A stretch of DNA of 17,444 nt, from NCBI GenBank assembly GCA_900770025.1, contig CAAGIW010000002.1, forward strand, positions 1 through 17,444. Direction: 5' to 3'. Of the stretch, positions 1 to 8,050 are shown piece after piece (the first letter of the stretch is position 1; every line of letters starts with the position of its first letter). The notes under the pieces were generated by a model. The model made no database searches. It was not told where the DNA came from and worked only from the letters and a program-made list of their open reading frames with translations. A program made the translations under genes and the position numbers. Origin of the DNA: an uncultured Prevotella sp. (lineage in GTDB: Bacteria > Bacteroidota > Bacteroidia > Bacteroidales > Bacteroidaceae).

Positions 1-53
1 ATTTTGGAACGCAAAACGCACCATTTTAGAACGCAAAACGCACCATTTTGGAA
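1..53. repeat. 22-bp tandem repeat, about 2.4 copies
   Basis: Positions 1-22 and 23-44 are the same 22-mer with one substitution (TTTTGG versus TTTTAG), and 45-53 begins a third copy (ATTTTGGAA) before diverging. Each unit holds two related halves, GAACGCAAAAC and CGCACCATTTT. The array probably continues to the left of the window. The unit length is not a multiple of three, so it is not a simple protein repeat, and no spacers separate the copies, so it is not CRISPR. It lies downstream of the stop codon of the leftward ABC permease. Function unknown. Confidence 0.85.
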
Positions 54-163
54 AACGACATGAATTTCACTGTTTTCTTGATCACTACCGTAACCCATGG
101 AATATGCCAATTACGCCCCAATGACCGATAGGGACAGTGATGCAAAAAGCACCTGACAGGGGG

Positions 164-1015
164 TTATATCACATCCATGAAGTTGCGTTGCACCCTGTTG
201 AAAATGATGATGCCCAACAGCAGAATGGCCACCGAGGCGGCAGCACTGTAGGCCAGATAGCCCCAATGGAAGATGCCCACGCCGGTGAAGGCATATTTGA
301 AGGTCTCAAGAATGGAGGTGAGCGGATTGATGGCCATCACCCATACATATTTGGGATAGTTGGCCTGCAATACCGAGAGGGGATAGATGACGGGGGTGGC
401 ATACATCCAGAGTTGCACGCCAAAGGAGATGAGATACCTCAGGTCGCGGTACTTGGTGGTGAGGCTGGAGATGATCATGCCCAAGCCCAAGCCTATGGCG
501 GCCAGCATGAGTATCAGCAGCGGAAGCAACAGCATGGTCCAGTTGGGACTGAAGGAGGCGCCGGTGGCTATGTAGTAGAGATATACGGCAAGGAACAGGG
601 CAAACTGTATGCCCATCTTGATGAGATTGCTGATGGTGATGCTGAGCGGCACCACCAGGCGGGGGAAATACACCTTGCCGAAGATGTGCTGGTTGGCATT
701 GAAGGTCTCTGAACACTTGGTCAGGCAGTCGGCAAAATAGTTCCATCCCACTAATCCTCCCAAATAAAACACTGCCTGCGGCACACCATCGGTGCTGATG
801 CCTGCAATGCCTCCAAACACGCACATGAACATGATGGTGGTGAGCAACGGCTGGATGAGAAACCAAAGAGGTCCCAAGATGGTTTGCTTGTACAGTGTCA
901 CAATGTCGCGTTTCACATACATCAGCAGCAAATCTCGGTATCTCCACACCTCTGAGAGGTTGAGGCTTAGCAGTTTGGACTGATTGGTGATAATAAGATC
1001 CCACTCCTTATTCAT
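164..1015 (-). CDS. Polysaccharide-export ABC transporter permease (Wzm/ABC-2 type)
   Basis: This 283-residue integral membrane protein resembles ABC-2 permeases of the Wzm/TagG type, which move undecaprenyl-linked polysaccharide (O-antigen, capsule or wall glycan) across the inner membrane. Typical family features are visible: a short N-terminal amphipathic stretch with RYRDLLLMYVKRDI, then YKQTILGPLWFLIQP (about residues 42-56) leading into the first membrane span, the FGKVYFPRLVVPLS loop, and about six hydrophobic segments in all. The start at 1015 (MNKEWDL) is preferred over the longer frame beginning at 1093, because that extension would overlap a -7 promoter match at 1091-1098 and adds a non-conserved leader. 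The ATPase subunit normally follows such a permease and should lie to the left of the window. The substrate cannot be read from the sequence. Confidence 0.9.
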   Translation of the reverse strand: MNKEWDLIITNQSKLLSLNLSEVWRYRDLLLMYVKRDIVTLYKQTILGPLWFLIQPLLTTIMFMCVFGGIAGISTDGVPQAVFYLGGLVGWNYFADCLTKCSETFNANQHIFGKVYFPRLVVPLSITISNLIKMGIQFALFLAVYLYYIATGASFSPNWTMLLLPLLILMLAAIGLGLGMIISSLTTKYRDLRYLISFGVQLWMYATPVIYPLSVLQANYPKYVWVMAINPLTSILETFKYAFTGVGIFHWGYLAYSAAASVAILLLGIIIFNRVQRNFMDVI

Positions 1016-1090
1016 AGATGTCAGTTGTTTTCTGAGGTTGCTTGTCTGTTCTTTTGGCCTGGTTGCTTGCGCCAGTACCATGGCCGAGCA

Positions 1091-1098
1091 CAAAGGTA
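1091..1098 (-). promoter_or_regulatory. Candidate -7 promoter element for the ABC permease
   Basis: On the minus strand this reads TACCTTTG, a full match to the Bacteroidota -7 consensus TAnnTTTG. No TTTG is seen at the expected -33 distance, so only half of the promoter is supported. Transcription from here would give a leader of roughly 70 nt before the ATG at 1015. Confidence 0.4.
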
Positions 1099-1257
1099 AT
1101 GATTATTTTCATATTGTGGTGTGAATGGTGGCGTTTTTTGTGTTTCTTGTAGCTGCAAGGGGGAAAAAGTGGGGTGGAAAACCGGTGAAAAGCGAGGAAG
1201 AACAAAAATCACCCCTTGTTTGACCATAATCTCCCCCTCGAATACTGTGGTTAAGTT

Positions 1258-1265
1258 TAACTTTG
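1258..1265 (+). promoter_or_regulatory. Candidate -7 promoter element for the pectin esterase gene
   Basis: TAACTTTG matches TAnnTTTG and would start transcription about 45 nt before the ATG at 1316. No TTTG is present at the -33 position. A short inverted repeat, GTTAA-GT-TTAAC, overlaps the element at 1250-1261 and could be an operator half-site pair. The rest of the 300-bp divergent intergenic region (1016-1315) shows no gene. Confidence 0.4.
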
Positions 1266-1315
1266 TATGCAGTTATTTGCGAATCTTATACAAAAACCTA
1301 AAAAATCAACTCACA

Positions 1316-4300
1316 ATGTACAACAAGTTCTTTATCTATCTCATGGCATGCACCCTGTCGCTGCTGACGGTGAACATGCCTGTGGAGGCGAAGAAGAAGG
1401 TGCATACCATCGGGGACTCTACCATGGCCAACTATCCTACGGACGGTTCGACCGACAAGCGTGGATGGGCCCAGATGCTGCAGCAGTTCTTCAACACAGA
1501 CAATATCACGGTGAACAACCGTGGCAAGTCGGGTGCCTCCAGTAAGTCGTTTTACAAAGAGGCCGCCTATTGGCCCACGTTAGTTACCGGCGGAAGTGAT
1601 GCCATGCAGGCAGGTGATTTCCTGATTATCCAGTTTGCACACAATGACGAAAAGAACGGCGGAGCCGACGGCGATGTGGTGAAGCAGTACTACACCAACA
1701 AGGGCGATGCCGCCACTGCCGCCTCAACCGATTACCGAGGTACCACCGCTTCAGGCACCTACAAGGAGTTTATCAGAAAATACATCAATGAGGCAAAGGC
1801 CATGGGCGTGAAGCCCATCGTGGTGGGCTCCATCTGCCGTAAGTATTTCTCGGGTGGTGATATCCGTCGCAATGGCAGGCATGACTTGGGCGACAACTTC
1901 ACCCTGTGCGACGGCAAGACGCTGACCAAAGGCAACAGTGTGCCGGCCTCCGACGATACCTACGACTATGTGGTGCAGGCCCGCAACGTGGCCGAGGAAT
2001 ATGAGGATGTGCCGTTTATCGACCTGACCACGCTTACCGCCAATCTGTATCTGCAGTATGGGGAGGCCTATTGCACGGCCAACCTGTTCTGTACCGATGA
2101 CTCCACGCATCCCGCCATCTTGGGTGCCACTCTCATTGCCCGCGAGTTTGCACAGCAACTGAAGGTGCAGGCCGAATCGGAGACCAACCCGCAGAAGAAG
2201 GCGGTGCTTGCCGAGTTGGCGCAGGATGTGATTGTGTCGTCAGAGATCACCTTCAATCCTACTTCGGGCGATTTGGGGCGTGCCTATCAGGGCCAGAGTA
2301 TCGTGAAGGAGTTCAACGTGTCGGCTTTCGGCGTGAAGGCCGGGGCCTCCATGACCATTACCACCGATGGCAACTTCTTGGTGTCCACCGACAAGGTGAA
2401 CTACAGCAACAGTGTGGTGGTGCCCGCCAATGGCAACAACATCATCACATCTGTATATGTGAAGGTCAATCTGCTGTCGTCTGGAGTGCAGCAGGGCACA
2501 CTAACCGCCACCGTGGACGGACAGACATCCACTCTGCCACTCACCGCTGCGGCCATCAGTCTGTCGGGCGGCAAGGAGGTGTCGGCCGTATGGCCCCTCA
2601 CATCTTCTACTGAGCCCCAGACCAATGAACTGCTCACTGTGGCAGAGGAGAGCCTGAACGAACTGGTGGTCAAGCAGTATGGCACCATCGGCACTGGCGA
2701 CGATGCACGCACCATGCAGCTGCTTACCACCACCACGGGCAAGTGGGGCATCTCGGAAATTGACGAGGTTTCCACTCGCTATGTGGAGTTCAAGGCCACT
2801 TGTCCGGCCGACTACAGCTATGCGATAGACAAAATATCCTACTACCTCTCCGGCCGAGGCGGTTCTGCAGTGAGTTATCATGCCTATTACAGCACCAACA
2901 AGGACTTTTCCAACCCCGTGCTGATGGATGAAAAAGTGAACATGGCCAAAGACGCACCCACCTTGGTAGAGTATTCCTTGACAGAGGAATTGGCAGAGGG
3001 ACAGAGCATCTACGTGCGTCTCTATCCCTGGTATAACGGTCAGAGTACGGAGGCCACGGGCAAGTATCTGTGTGTGGCAGAGATGACTATACACGGCACT
3101 GCCACCAAGGCAGGTGGACAAGCCATAGACATTGCAGGCAGTCTGACCTATCCTTTGGTGGATGCTGAGCCCGGTTTTACGCCCGAAAACATGGCCGTGG
3201 GCTTCAGCGGAAAGAAGGTGACCTATGGTTCGCAGCTCACAGTGAGCAGCAACGGCGGTCTGACCTGGAGCGGAAGCACCGACAATGGGAAAACGCAGAC
3301 TAAGGTATATAACGGCAGCGGATCATCGCTGCCGTCATCGCCGGCTGAGGGCAATACCATCACCTATACACTCAACGTGGAAGACGGTTTGGTGTTTCTG
3401 CCCACCAAGGTGTCTTTTCAGGCAGCACGCTATGGCACCGATGGCGGCACCATTACCGCCAAGATAAGCGGTACGGGCGAGGCTGTGATATGCGAGAATG
3501 CGGGCATCAACCGTTCTGGAAAAGGACTGGAACTCACCACCCTGTCAGCAGAGGTGAGTGGCGTGTCGGCCGATGCGCAGCATCCGTTGCAGTTGTCTAT
3601 CTCCGTATTAGGACTTGGCAACAACAAGTCGGTGGGCATCAACGATATTGTGATAGAAGGGCAGCTGAAGGGAACGCTACAGCAAAGTACCAAATACACG
3701 TTGGCAGTGAGTGTGCAGCCTGAAGAGGCCGGTACGGTGAACCAAGACCCCCTGATGGATGCCTACAAGGAGGGAACGGAGGTGAGTCTGTCGGCCAAGC
3801 GTAACTTTGGCTATCAGTTCAAGGAGTGGCAAGTGGATGGCGCAACCGTTTCTTCGGAGCAGACCTATACCCTGAAGATGGATGCCAACAAGGTGGTGAC
3901 AGCCGTGTTTACCCCGATACCCGTCTATACAGTCACTACCGCCTGCACCAATGATGCTGAGCGCAGTCTCGGTTCGGTGACGCTCACACCCAACGACCAT
4001 GAGGGCAGATACGAGGCAGGTACGGTGATTACCGCCACTGCCAATGAGTCGAGAATCCTCAAGTTTATGCAGTGGACGGACGAGCATGAGAATGCCGGTA
4101 TGCAGCCTGTGCGCCAGATGACCGTGAACAGTGACCTGAATCTGGTGGCCAATTACGAGGTGCAAGACTTCGTGGCCGTGTTTGATGCTTCGCTCACTCA
4201 GGCTTATGCCTATCCCACCACAGCCTCCTATCCCTTCCCAGCCGATGTGGCATGGGATGAAAACCGAGAGACCGGTGCCAGCGTGGTGAGGGTGAGTGAT

Positions 4301-6601
4301 GGCTCATTGGTATATTCCCAGAACACGGGTACGCCTGTGGTGCGCAACCGCACAGGAGTGGTATTGGCAGGCATCAACGGACTGTATCAGAACGGCTATG
4401 ACACAAGAGACATTGCATGGCAATACCAGTTCTCTACTTTGGGATTCACCAACGTGACCTTCCATGCCGACATGGCAGCCAAGAATGCAGCCACCAAGAG
4501 CTATAAGGCGCAGTATTCTATTGATGGCAATACCTATACCGACATTGCCGGAGCCACCTGGGATATGACTGCCAACGTGATTGTACCCGTGTCGTTCGTG
4601 CTGCCTGCAGAAGCCAACGGACAGGCACTGGTGAGGGTGCGCATCACTGGAGTGGGCGATGAACTCCTTTCTACGGCATACAATTTCACCGAGACTTTTG
4701 ATAACCTGAAATATACCTCACACTCTGAGTCGGGATTGGGCAACGTGTATGTGTTGGCCTCGGCTGAGGTGGTGGCCGATGAGGTGGCTCCCGAGGTGAC
4801 TGCCACCCTGCCTGCACAGAATGCCGTGGGCGTGAGTGCATCGGGCAGCATCACCATCTCGTACAACGAACGCATACAGGCCGGTGATACGGAAACGGCT
4901 GCCACACTGAACGACAAGGCGCTGCAGCCCGTGTGGAACACCCGCAGCGTGTCGTTCAACTACAACATGCTGGCCTATGGCGGCACCTACACCTTTACGA
5001 TGCCTGCCGGCTATGTGAAAGACCGCTCGGGCAATGCTGCCGAGGCTCTGACACTGACCTTTACCGTGATGGACAAGCAGAAGCCGGAGAAGCGCATCTT
5101 CGACGCAGTGGTGGACAAGTCGCTCGACTTGCAGCAGGGACAGAGCATACCGGCCACGGCCACCATGCCCAAGCAGTACCGCTATATCCAGGATGCCATC
5201 GACGAGGCTCCCTCGGATGCCACACAGCCCTATCTGATATTTGTCAAGGAAGGTTACTACAACGACCCGAATCTCTCGTTCAACTCCAGTTACGGTACAC
5301 GCTACACCACCAGCCAAACGGGCACGGGAGCTCCCACCGAGAAGATTCCCGGAGGAAAGAATGCCTATGACGACTGCCGTTTGGTGCATGTGAACAAGCC
5401 CAACATCCATCTGATAGGTCAGGGTAGGGAAAAGGTGACCATTGCCACCGACCGCCTCGACGGAGGCTGCAGCGACCCGTCGCGTGTGTGGTATCACGTG
5501 GATGCCGGTGCCACTTTGGAGGTGCAGCCTTCTGCCACCGACTTCTTTATGCAGGGCATCACCATTGACAATGAAAACTGGACCATCCACAGGATGGAGG
5601 GACCACAGGCTCTCTGTATGAACATCACTTCCGACCGTGCCGTGTTTGACGATATCAATGCACGTTCTTATCAAGACACATATAAGAGCAACGGCACCTA
5701 TAACCGACAGTTCTTCCACCAGTCAACCATTGAGGGTGGCGTGGACTTTATCTACGGTTCGGGAGATGTGTGGTTTGAAAACTGTGTGCTCAACATCAAC
5801 AGGAAGAGTGGGGGATATATCGTGGCACCCAACCATCCGGAGGCCACCCGCTGGGGATATGTGTTCAACAACACCACCATTACCACTACCTATTCCTCTG
5901 TGCCCGAAGACTTCCAGGTGTATTTAGGTCGTCCTTGGCACGACAGACCCGTGACGGTGTTCCTGCACACCCGGATGGAGGTGAAACCCTATGATGGATA
6001 CTGGTATCCCACCATGGGCGGACTGCCCAAGTTGTGGGCGGTGTATGACATCGTGGACCGCAACGGCTATGCCCTTTCAGAGAAGTCTATCGAAGACTAT
6101 TACTATACCTCGAACGGCGAAACCATCTCTGGCAAGGCGAAAAACTACCTCACCGATGAGGAGGCCGCCCAATACACCGTGGCCAATGCCATGGCTGGCG
6201 ACGGGTCGAACAATGCCAATACAGGCGTATGGAATCCGTTGGAAGTGGTGGAGAAGACCGAAGTGCCGCAGTTGGAACAGACGGGCAACATGGTGACTTG
6301 GACCGCCGATGAATATGCCATCTGCTATGTGGTGACGGTGAACGGCACTGTCAGGGCCTTTACCACTGCCACTGAGTATGCTGCCCAGGCCGGTGATGAG
6401 GTGAGGGTGCAGTCGGTCAACAGTCATGGAGCACTCTCTGCCATGTCTCAGCCGCTGAAGGTAAGCACTGGAATTGAGTCGGTGGCTGCCGGCAACGGTG
6501 CAACGCAGATGCACCACGTTTACAACACCATGGGACAGATGGTGAAAACTCCCCGCCAGGGTGTGTATATCGTGGATGGAAAGACCGTGATGCTGAAATA
6601 A
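1316..6601 (+). CDS. Giant secreted pectin esterase: CE12-type acetylesterase plus CE8 pectin methylesterase
   Basis: This 1761-residue secreted protein should deacetylate rhamnogalacturonan/pectin and remove methyl esters from homogalacturonan. Residues 1-25 form a signal peptide. Residues about 28-300 are an SGNH/rhamnogalacturonan acetylesterase (CE12-like) domain: nucleophile Ser35 in GDST, Gly70, QFAHND (Asn110) and DSTH (Asp262, His265). Then follow a BACON-like region (about 305-400), two related beta-sandwich regions (about 400-790), InlB-type repeats (about 793-955), another sandwich (about 955-1150) and a Big_5-type Ig domain (about 1155-1254). The CE8 domain (about 1259-1612) keeps Gln1431, Gln1453-Asp1454, nucleophile Asp1477 in VDFIYG, and Arg1539/Trp1541 in LGRPW. 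An Fn3-like segment and a 42-residue tail (VYNTMGQMV, then GVYIVDGKTVMLK) resembling a type IX sorting domain end the protein. Start at 1316 chosen because the signal peptide begins there, downstream of a -7 box. Inner domain names are judged by eye. Confidence 0.93.
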   Translation: MYNKFFIYLMACTLSLLTVNMPVEAKKKVHTIGDSTMANYPTDGSTDKRGWAQMLQQFFNTDNITVNNRGKSGASSKSFYKEAAYWPTLVTGGSDAMQAGDFLIIQFAHNDEKNGGADGDVVKQYYTNKGDAATAASTDYRGTTASGTYKEFIRKYINEAKAMGVKPIVVGSICRKYFSGGDIRRNGRHDLGDNFTLCDGKTLTKGNSVPASDDTYDYVVQARNVAEEYEDVPFIDLTTLTANLYLQYGEAYCTANLFCTDDSTHPAILGATLIAREFAQQLKVQAESETNPQKKAVLAELAQDVIVSSEITFNPTSGDLGRAYQGQSIVKEFNVSAFGVKAGASMTITTDGNFLVSTDKVNYSNSVVVPANGNNIITSVYVKVNLLSSGVQQGTLTATVDGQTSTLPLTAAAISLSGGKEVSAVWPLTSSTEPQTNELLTVAEESLNELVVKQYGTIGTGDDARTMQLLTTTTGKWGISEIDEVSTRYVEFKATCPADYSYAIDKISYYLSGRGGSAVSYHAYYSTNKDFSNPVLMDEKVNMAKDAPTLVEYSLTEELAEGQSIYVRLYPWYNGQSTEATGKYLCVAEMTIHGTATKAGGQAIDIAGSLTYPLVDAEPGFTPENMAVGFSGKKVTYGSQLTVSSNGGLTWSGSTDNGKTQTKVYNGSGSSLPSSPAEGNTITYTLNVEDGLVFLPTKVSFQAARYGTDGGTITAKISGTGEAVICENAGINRSGKGLELTTLSAEVSGVSADAQHPLQLSISVLGLGNNKSVGINDIVIEGQLKGTLQQSTKYTLAVSVQPEEAGTVNQDPLMDAYKEGTEVSLSAKRNFGYQFKEWQVDGATVSSEQTYTLKMDANKVVTAVFTPIPVYTVTTACTNDAERSLGSVTLTPNDHEGRYEAGTVITATANESRILKFMQWTDEHENAGMQPVRQMTVNSDLNLVANYEVQDFVAVFDASLTQAYAYPTTASYPFPADVAWDENRETGASVVRVSDGSLVYSQNTGTPVVRNRTGVVLAGINGLYQNGYDTRDIAWQYQFSTLGFTNVTFHADMAAKNAATKSYKAQYSIDGNTYTDIAGATWDMTANVIVPVSFVLPAEANGQALVRVRITGVGDELLSTAYNFTETFDNLKYTSHSESGLGNVYVLASAEVVADEVAPEVTATLPAQNAVGVSASGSITISYNERIQAGDTETAATLNDKALQPVWNTRSVSFNYNMLAYGGTYTFTMPAGYVKDRSGNAAEALTLTFTVMDKQKPEKRIFDAVVDKSLDLQQGQSIPATATMPKQYRYIQDAIDEAPSDATQPYLIFVKEGYYNDPNLSFNSSYGTRYTTSQTGTGAPTEKIPGGKNAYDDCRLVHVNKPNIHLIGQGREKVTIATDRLDGGCSDPSRVWYHVDAGATLEVQPSATDFFMQGITIDNENWTIHRMEGPQALCMNITSDRAVFDDINARSYQDTYKSNGTYNRQFFHQSTIEGGVDFIYGSGDVWFENCVLNINRKSGGYIVAPNHPEATRWGYVFNNTTITTTYSSVPEDFQVYLGRPWHDRPVTVFLHTRMEVKPYDGYWYPTMGGLPKLWAVYDIVDRNGYALSEKSIEDYYYTSNGETISGKAKNYLTDEEAAQYTVANAMAGDGSNNANTGVWNPLEVVEKTEVPQLEQTGNMVTWTADEYAICYVVTVNGTVRAFTTATEYAAQAGDEVRVQSVNSHGALSAMSQPLKVSTGIESVAAGNGATQMHHVYNTMGQMVKTPRQGVYIVDGKTVMLK

Positions 6602-6620
6602 CCCCAATGGCTGATTGGGG
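6602..6620 (+). terminator. Short hairpin just after the esterase stop
   Basis: CCCCAAT (6602-6608) and ATTGGGG (6614-6620) form a perfect 7-bp stem with a 5-nt loop, directly after the TAA at 6599-6601. There is no T-run behind it, so it may act together with the longer hairpin at 6629-6668 or protect the 3' end. Confidence 0.5.
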
Positions 6621-6628
6621 ACAATAAT

Positions 6629-6668
6629 CATCAGGCACTGGCGTGGCAATTCACGTCAGTGCCTGATG
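6629..6668. terminator. Long bidirectional hairpin between convergent genes
   Basis: CATCAGGCACTG (6629-6640) pairs perfectly with CAGTGCCTGATG (6657-6668). The pairing continues past one mismatch with CGTG/CACG, giving a 17-bp stem around the 6-nt loop GCAATT. It sits between two convergent genes, as expected of a shared terminator. The right arm is also the last coding stretch of the minus-strand gene (codons for Asn-Ile-Arg-His and part of the TGA). Flanking T-runs are weak: ATTATTGT in the minus direction. Confidence 0.7.
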
Positions 6669-7204
6669 TTTACTCCGCCCATGAAGTTTTGGGCATGTAT
6701 ATATAAGGTGTGTCCTTTCGGCTCTGTGGCCGACGTGGCCTTGTTGTCCACTCCGCCCAGAAAACTCTTGGAGGTCACTATTACATTCTGGTTGCAGGGC
6801 ACGTATAGCTCTACCCCTCCCATAAAGGTACGTACATGGATGTGCACGTCTTTACTGATGACAGCCTGGCGGAGATCAATGCTGATGCCTCCCATAAACA
6901 CCTCGATGTTGGCTCCTTCAAATGGTTTGCCGGAGTAACTGTAATCGTTCCCTCCCATGGATGCTGTCAGATGAACGGTTCCGTCTTCTTCTGCCTCGGG
7001 CACCTCTTTCTTCTCCATCTGGCATCGAGGACTGTCTGTGTGTTTGAACAACAGTTTGATGCCTGCCAGCAATGCACATACGGGCAGCACATACACAGTC
7101 CAGGACTTGTTGTAAAGCCATGCAAAATCATAAACACCTGTAAGGGTCAGCAACTTTGTTGCACCCCACACCATCAGTACCAATCCAATCACTACTCTTG
7201 TCAT
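6656..7204 (-). CDS. LiaF-like membrane protein with five MGG-type repeats
   Basis: This 182-residue protein has two hydrophobic segments (about 4-24 and 35-53), an acidic linker (about 62-76), then a beta-rich domain. The domain carries five [FS][ML]GG motifs at 82-85, 103-106, 127-130, 148-151 and 174-177, spaced 21-26 residues, each followed by a short strand. This matches the layout of LiaF-type 'cell wall-active antibiotics response' proteins, whose C-terminal domain forms a repetitive beta structure. LiaF in Firmicutes inhibits a cell-envelope stress kinase; no LiaS/LiaR partner is present here, so that role is not shown. The start at 7204 has an AGAAGGA ribosome-binding site 2-3 nt upstream, unusually strong for this phylum; the longer frame from 7282 has none and overlaps a promoter match. 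It converges on the esterase gene and ends inside a terminator hairpin. Confidence 0.82.
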   Translation of the reverse strand: MTRVVIGLVLMVWGATKLLTLTGVYDFAWLYNKSWTVYVLPVCALLAGIKLLFKHTDSPRCQMEKKEVPEAEEDGTVHLTASMGGNDYSYSGKPFEGANIEVFMGGISIDLRQAVISKDVHIHVRTFMGGVELYVPCNQNVIVTSKSFLGGVDNKATSATEPKGHTLYIHAQNFMGGVNIRH

Positions 7205-7279
7205 ATTCCTTCTGTTTCTAAAGTATTGAAAAACGGTTGTCGGTTCTTTTCCCTCCCGCCCATGCTGCGAAAGGGTGTG

Positions 7280-7314
7280 CAAAAGTAGTCAAATGAATTA
7301 AATATCCACACAAA
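7280..7314 (-). promoter_or_regulatory. Candidate promoter for the LiaF-like gene
   Basis: On the minus strand TTTG (7311-7314) is followed after 23 nt by TACTTTTG (7280-7287), a match to TAnnTTTG. The spacer is slightly longer than the usual 19-21 nt. Transcription would begin near 7275, giving a leader of about 70 nt. Confidence 0.45.
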
Positions 7315-7453
7315 ACTGTGCGTGTTCGTGAGTTTCTGGGACAGAATGACGAAAAATGTGACGAACGGCTGTGAATGTTTATGCTCCCTTTTTACCGATT
7401 ACTTTGCAGGTGAAGATTTTCAGGAATGAGTGTCTGTTTTGGATAATAATGCG

Positions 7454-7461
7454 TATCTTTG
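7454..7461 (+). promoter_or_regulatory. Candidate -7 element for crcB
   Basis: TATCTTTG matches TAnnTTTG. The predicted transcription start (about 7465) is only about 9 nt before the crcB ATG at 7474, implying a very short leader. A TTTG at 7438-7441 is too close (12 nt) to be a standard -33 element, so support is partial. Confidence 0.4.
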
Positions 7462-7473
7462 CGGGCGAATGAT

Positions 7474-7842
7474 ATGCTGAACAATATTCTTTTGGTGGCT
7501 TTGGGAGGTGCGCTGGGTTCGGTAATCCGCTACCTGTTGTCGGGATGGAATACACCGTCTTTCCCGTTGGGCACTTTTTTTGTCAATATCCTCGGTTCAC
7601 TGCTGATAGGATGCTTAGTGGGATGGGTGAACAAGGGGGTGCTTTCTCCCGAGATGAAACTGCTGCTCGTTACTGGTTTTTGTGGGGGATTCACCACCTT
7701 CAGCACTTTTGCCAACGAGTCGTTTGGCATGATGAAGATGTGTGATGCTCTGTTAGCGGCCCTGTATGTGTCTGCCAGCACCTTCCTTGGCATCCTTGCC
7801 GTATGGATAGGCCTCGCCTTGTCTGGCTCCATGAAAGGCTGA
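7474..7842 (+). CDS. crcB: CrcB/Fluc fluoride ion channel
   Basis: This 122-residue, four-span inner-membrane protein belongs to the CrcB/Fluc family, which exports fluoride as a dual-topology homodimer. Diagnostic features are all visible: GGALGSVIR (11-19), GTFFVNILGS with conserved Asn38 (33-42), and GFCGGFTTFSTF (68-79), which holds the pore-lining Phe76 and Phe79 and the central Na+-site region. Length is typical. The ATG at 7474 is chosen over an in-frame TTG at 7459 because the TTG lies inside a -7 promoter match and the family begins close to this Met. A single gene fits a dual-topology homodimer rather than a heteromeric pair. It appears monocistronic, with no intact gene following it. 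Confidence 0.95.
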   Translation: MLNNILLVALGGALGSVIRYLLSGWNTPSFPLGTFFVNILGSLLIGCLVGWVNKGVLSPEMKLLLVTGFCGGFTTFSTFANESFGMMKMCDALLAALYVSASTFLGILAVWIGLALSGSMKG

Positions 7843-7870
7843 GGAGGGTGTGATAAGATGGCGATGACCC

Positions 7871-7910
7871 CTTTGATGAGACAGAGGGGAGGATAATAAT
7901 CCTCTCAAAG
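7871..7910 (+). terminator. Two-part hairpin downstream of crcB
   Basis: An outer stem CTTTGA (7871-7876)/TCAAAG (7905-7910) encloses an inner stem GAGGAT (7889-7894)/ATCCTC (7899-7904) with a 4-nt loop. It begins about 28 nt after the crcB stop. There is no T-run, so it is a plausible but weak terminator. Confidence 0.4.
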
Positions 7911-7996
7911 TGCCTGCTCTGTAACCTATTATGATAGAGATAGATGAGTGTTCTCTATAAAGATGCAGCACCTTTCTGCCAAAAACAGAACGCACT

Positions 7997-8050
7997 CTGC
8001 ACGAGAATGTTTTGTATTCTGCACGAGAATGTTTTGTATTCTGCACGAGA
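7997..8050. repeat. 22-bp tandem repeat, 2.5 copies
   Basis: The 22-mer starting CTGCACGAGAATG occurs at 7997-8018 and 8019-8040 with no mismatch, and its first 10 bases recur at 8041-8050. There are no spacers between copies, so it is not CRISPR. The array shares its 22-bp period with the repeat at the left window edge. On the opposite strand the unit contains GAATACAAAAC, resembling GAACGCAAAAC of the left array. Function unknown. Confidence 0.9.

Noticed and set aside
1121..1315. Longer N terminus for the pectin esterase
   Set aside because: The extension lacks leader features, crosses a -7 promoter match, and would bury the clear signal peptide that begins at 1316.
4718..5719. Long open frame on the minus strand opposite the CE8 region (333 codons)
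   Set aside because: It is antisense to clearly conserved pectin methylesterase sequence and shows no family pattern or start signals.
7856..7886. GGCGATGACCCC followed by TTTGATGAGAC, loosely like parts of a fluoride riboswitch
   Set aside because: It lies after crcB rather than before it, no intact gene follows, and the pairing needed for the crcB RNA motif is not present. I also see no GGNGATGG-type motif upstream of crcB.
7997..8050. Possible CRISPR array
   Set aside because: The 22-bp copies abut with no spacers, and no cas genes are in the window.
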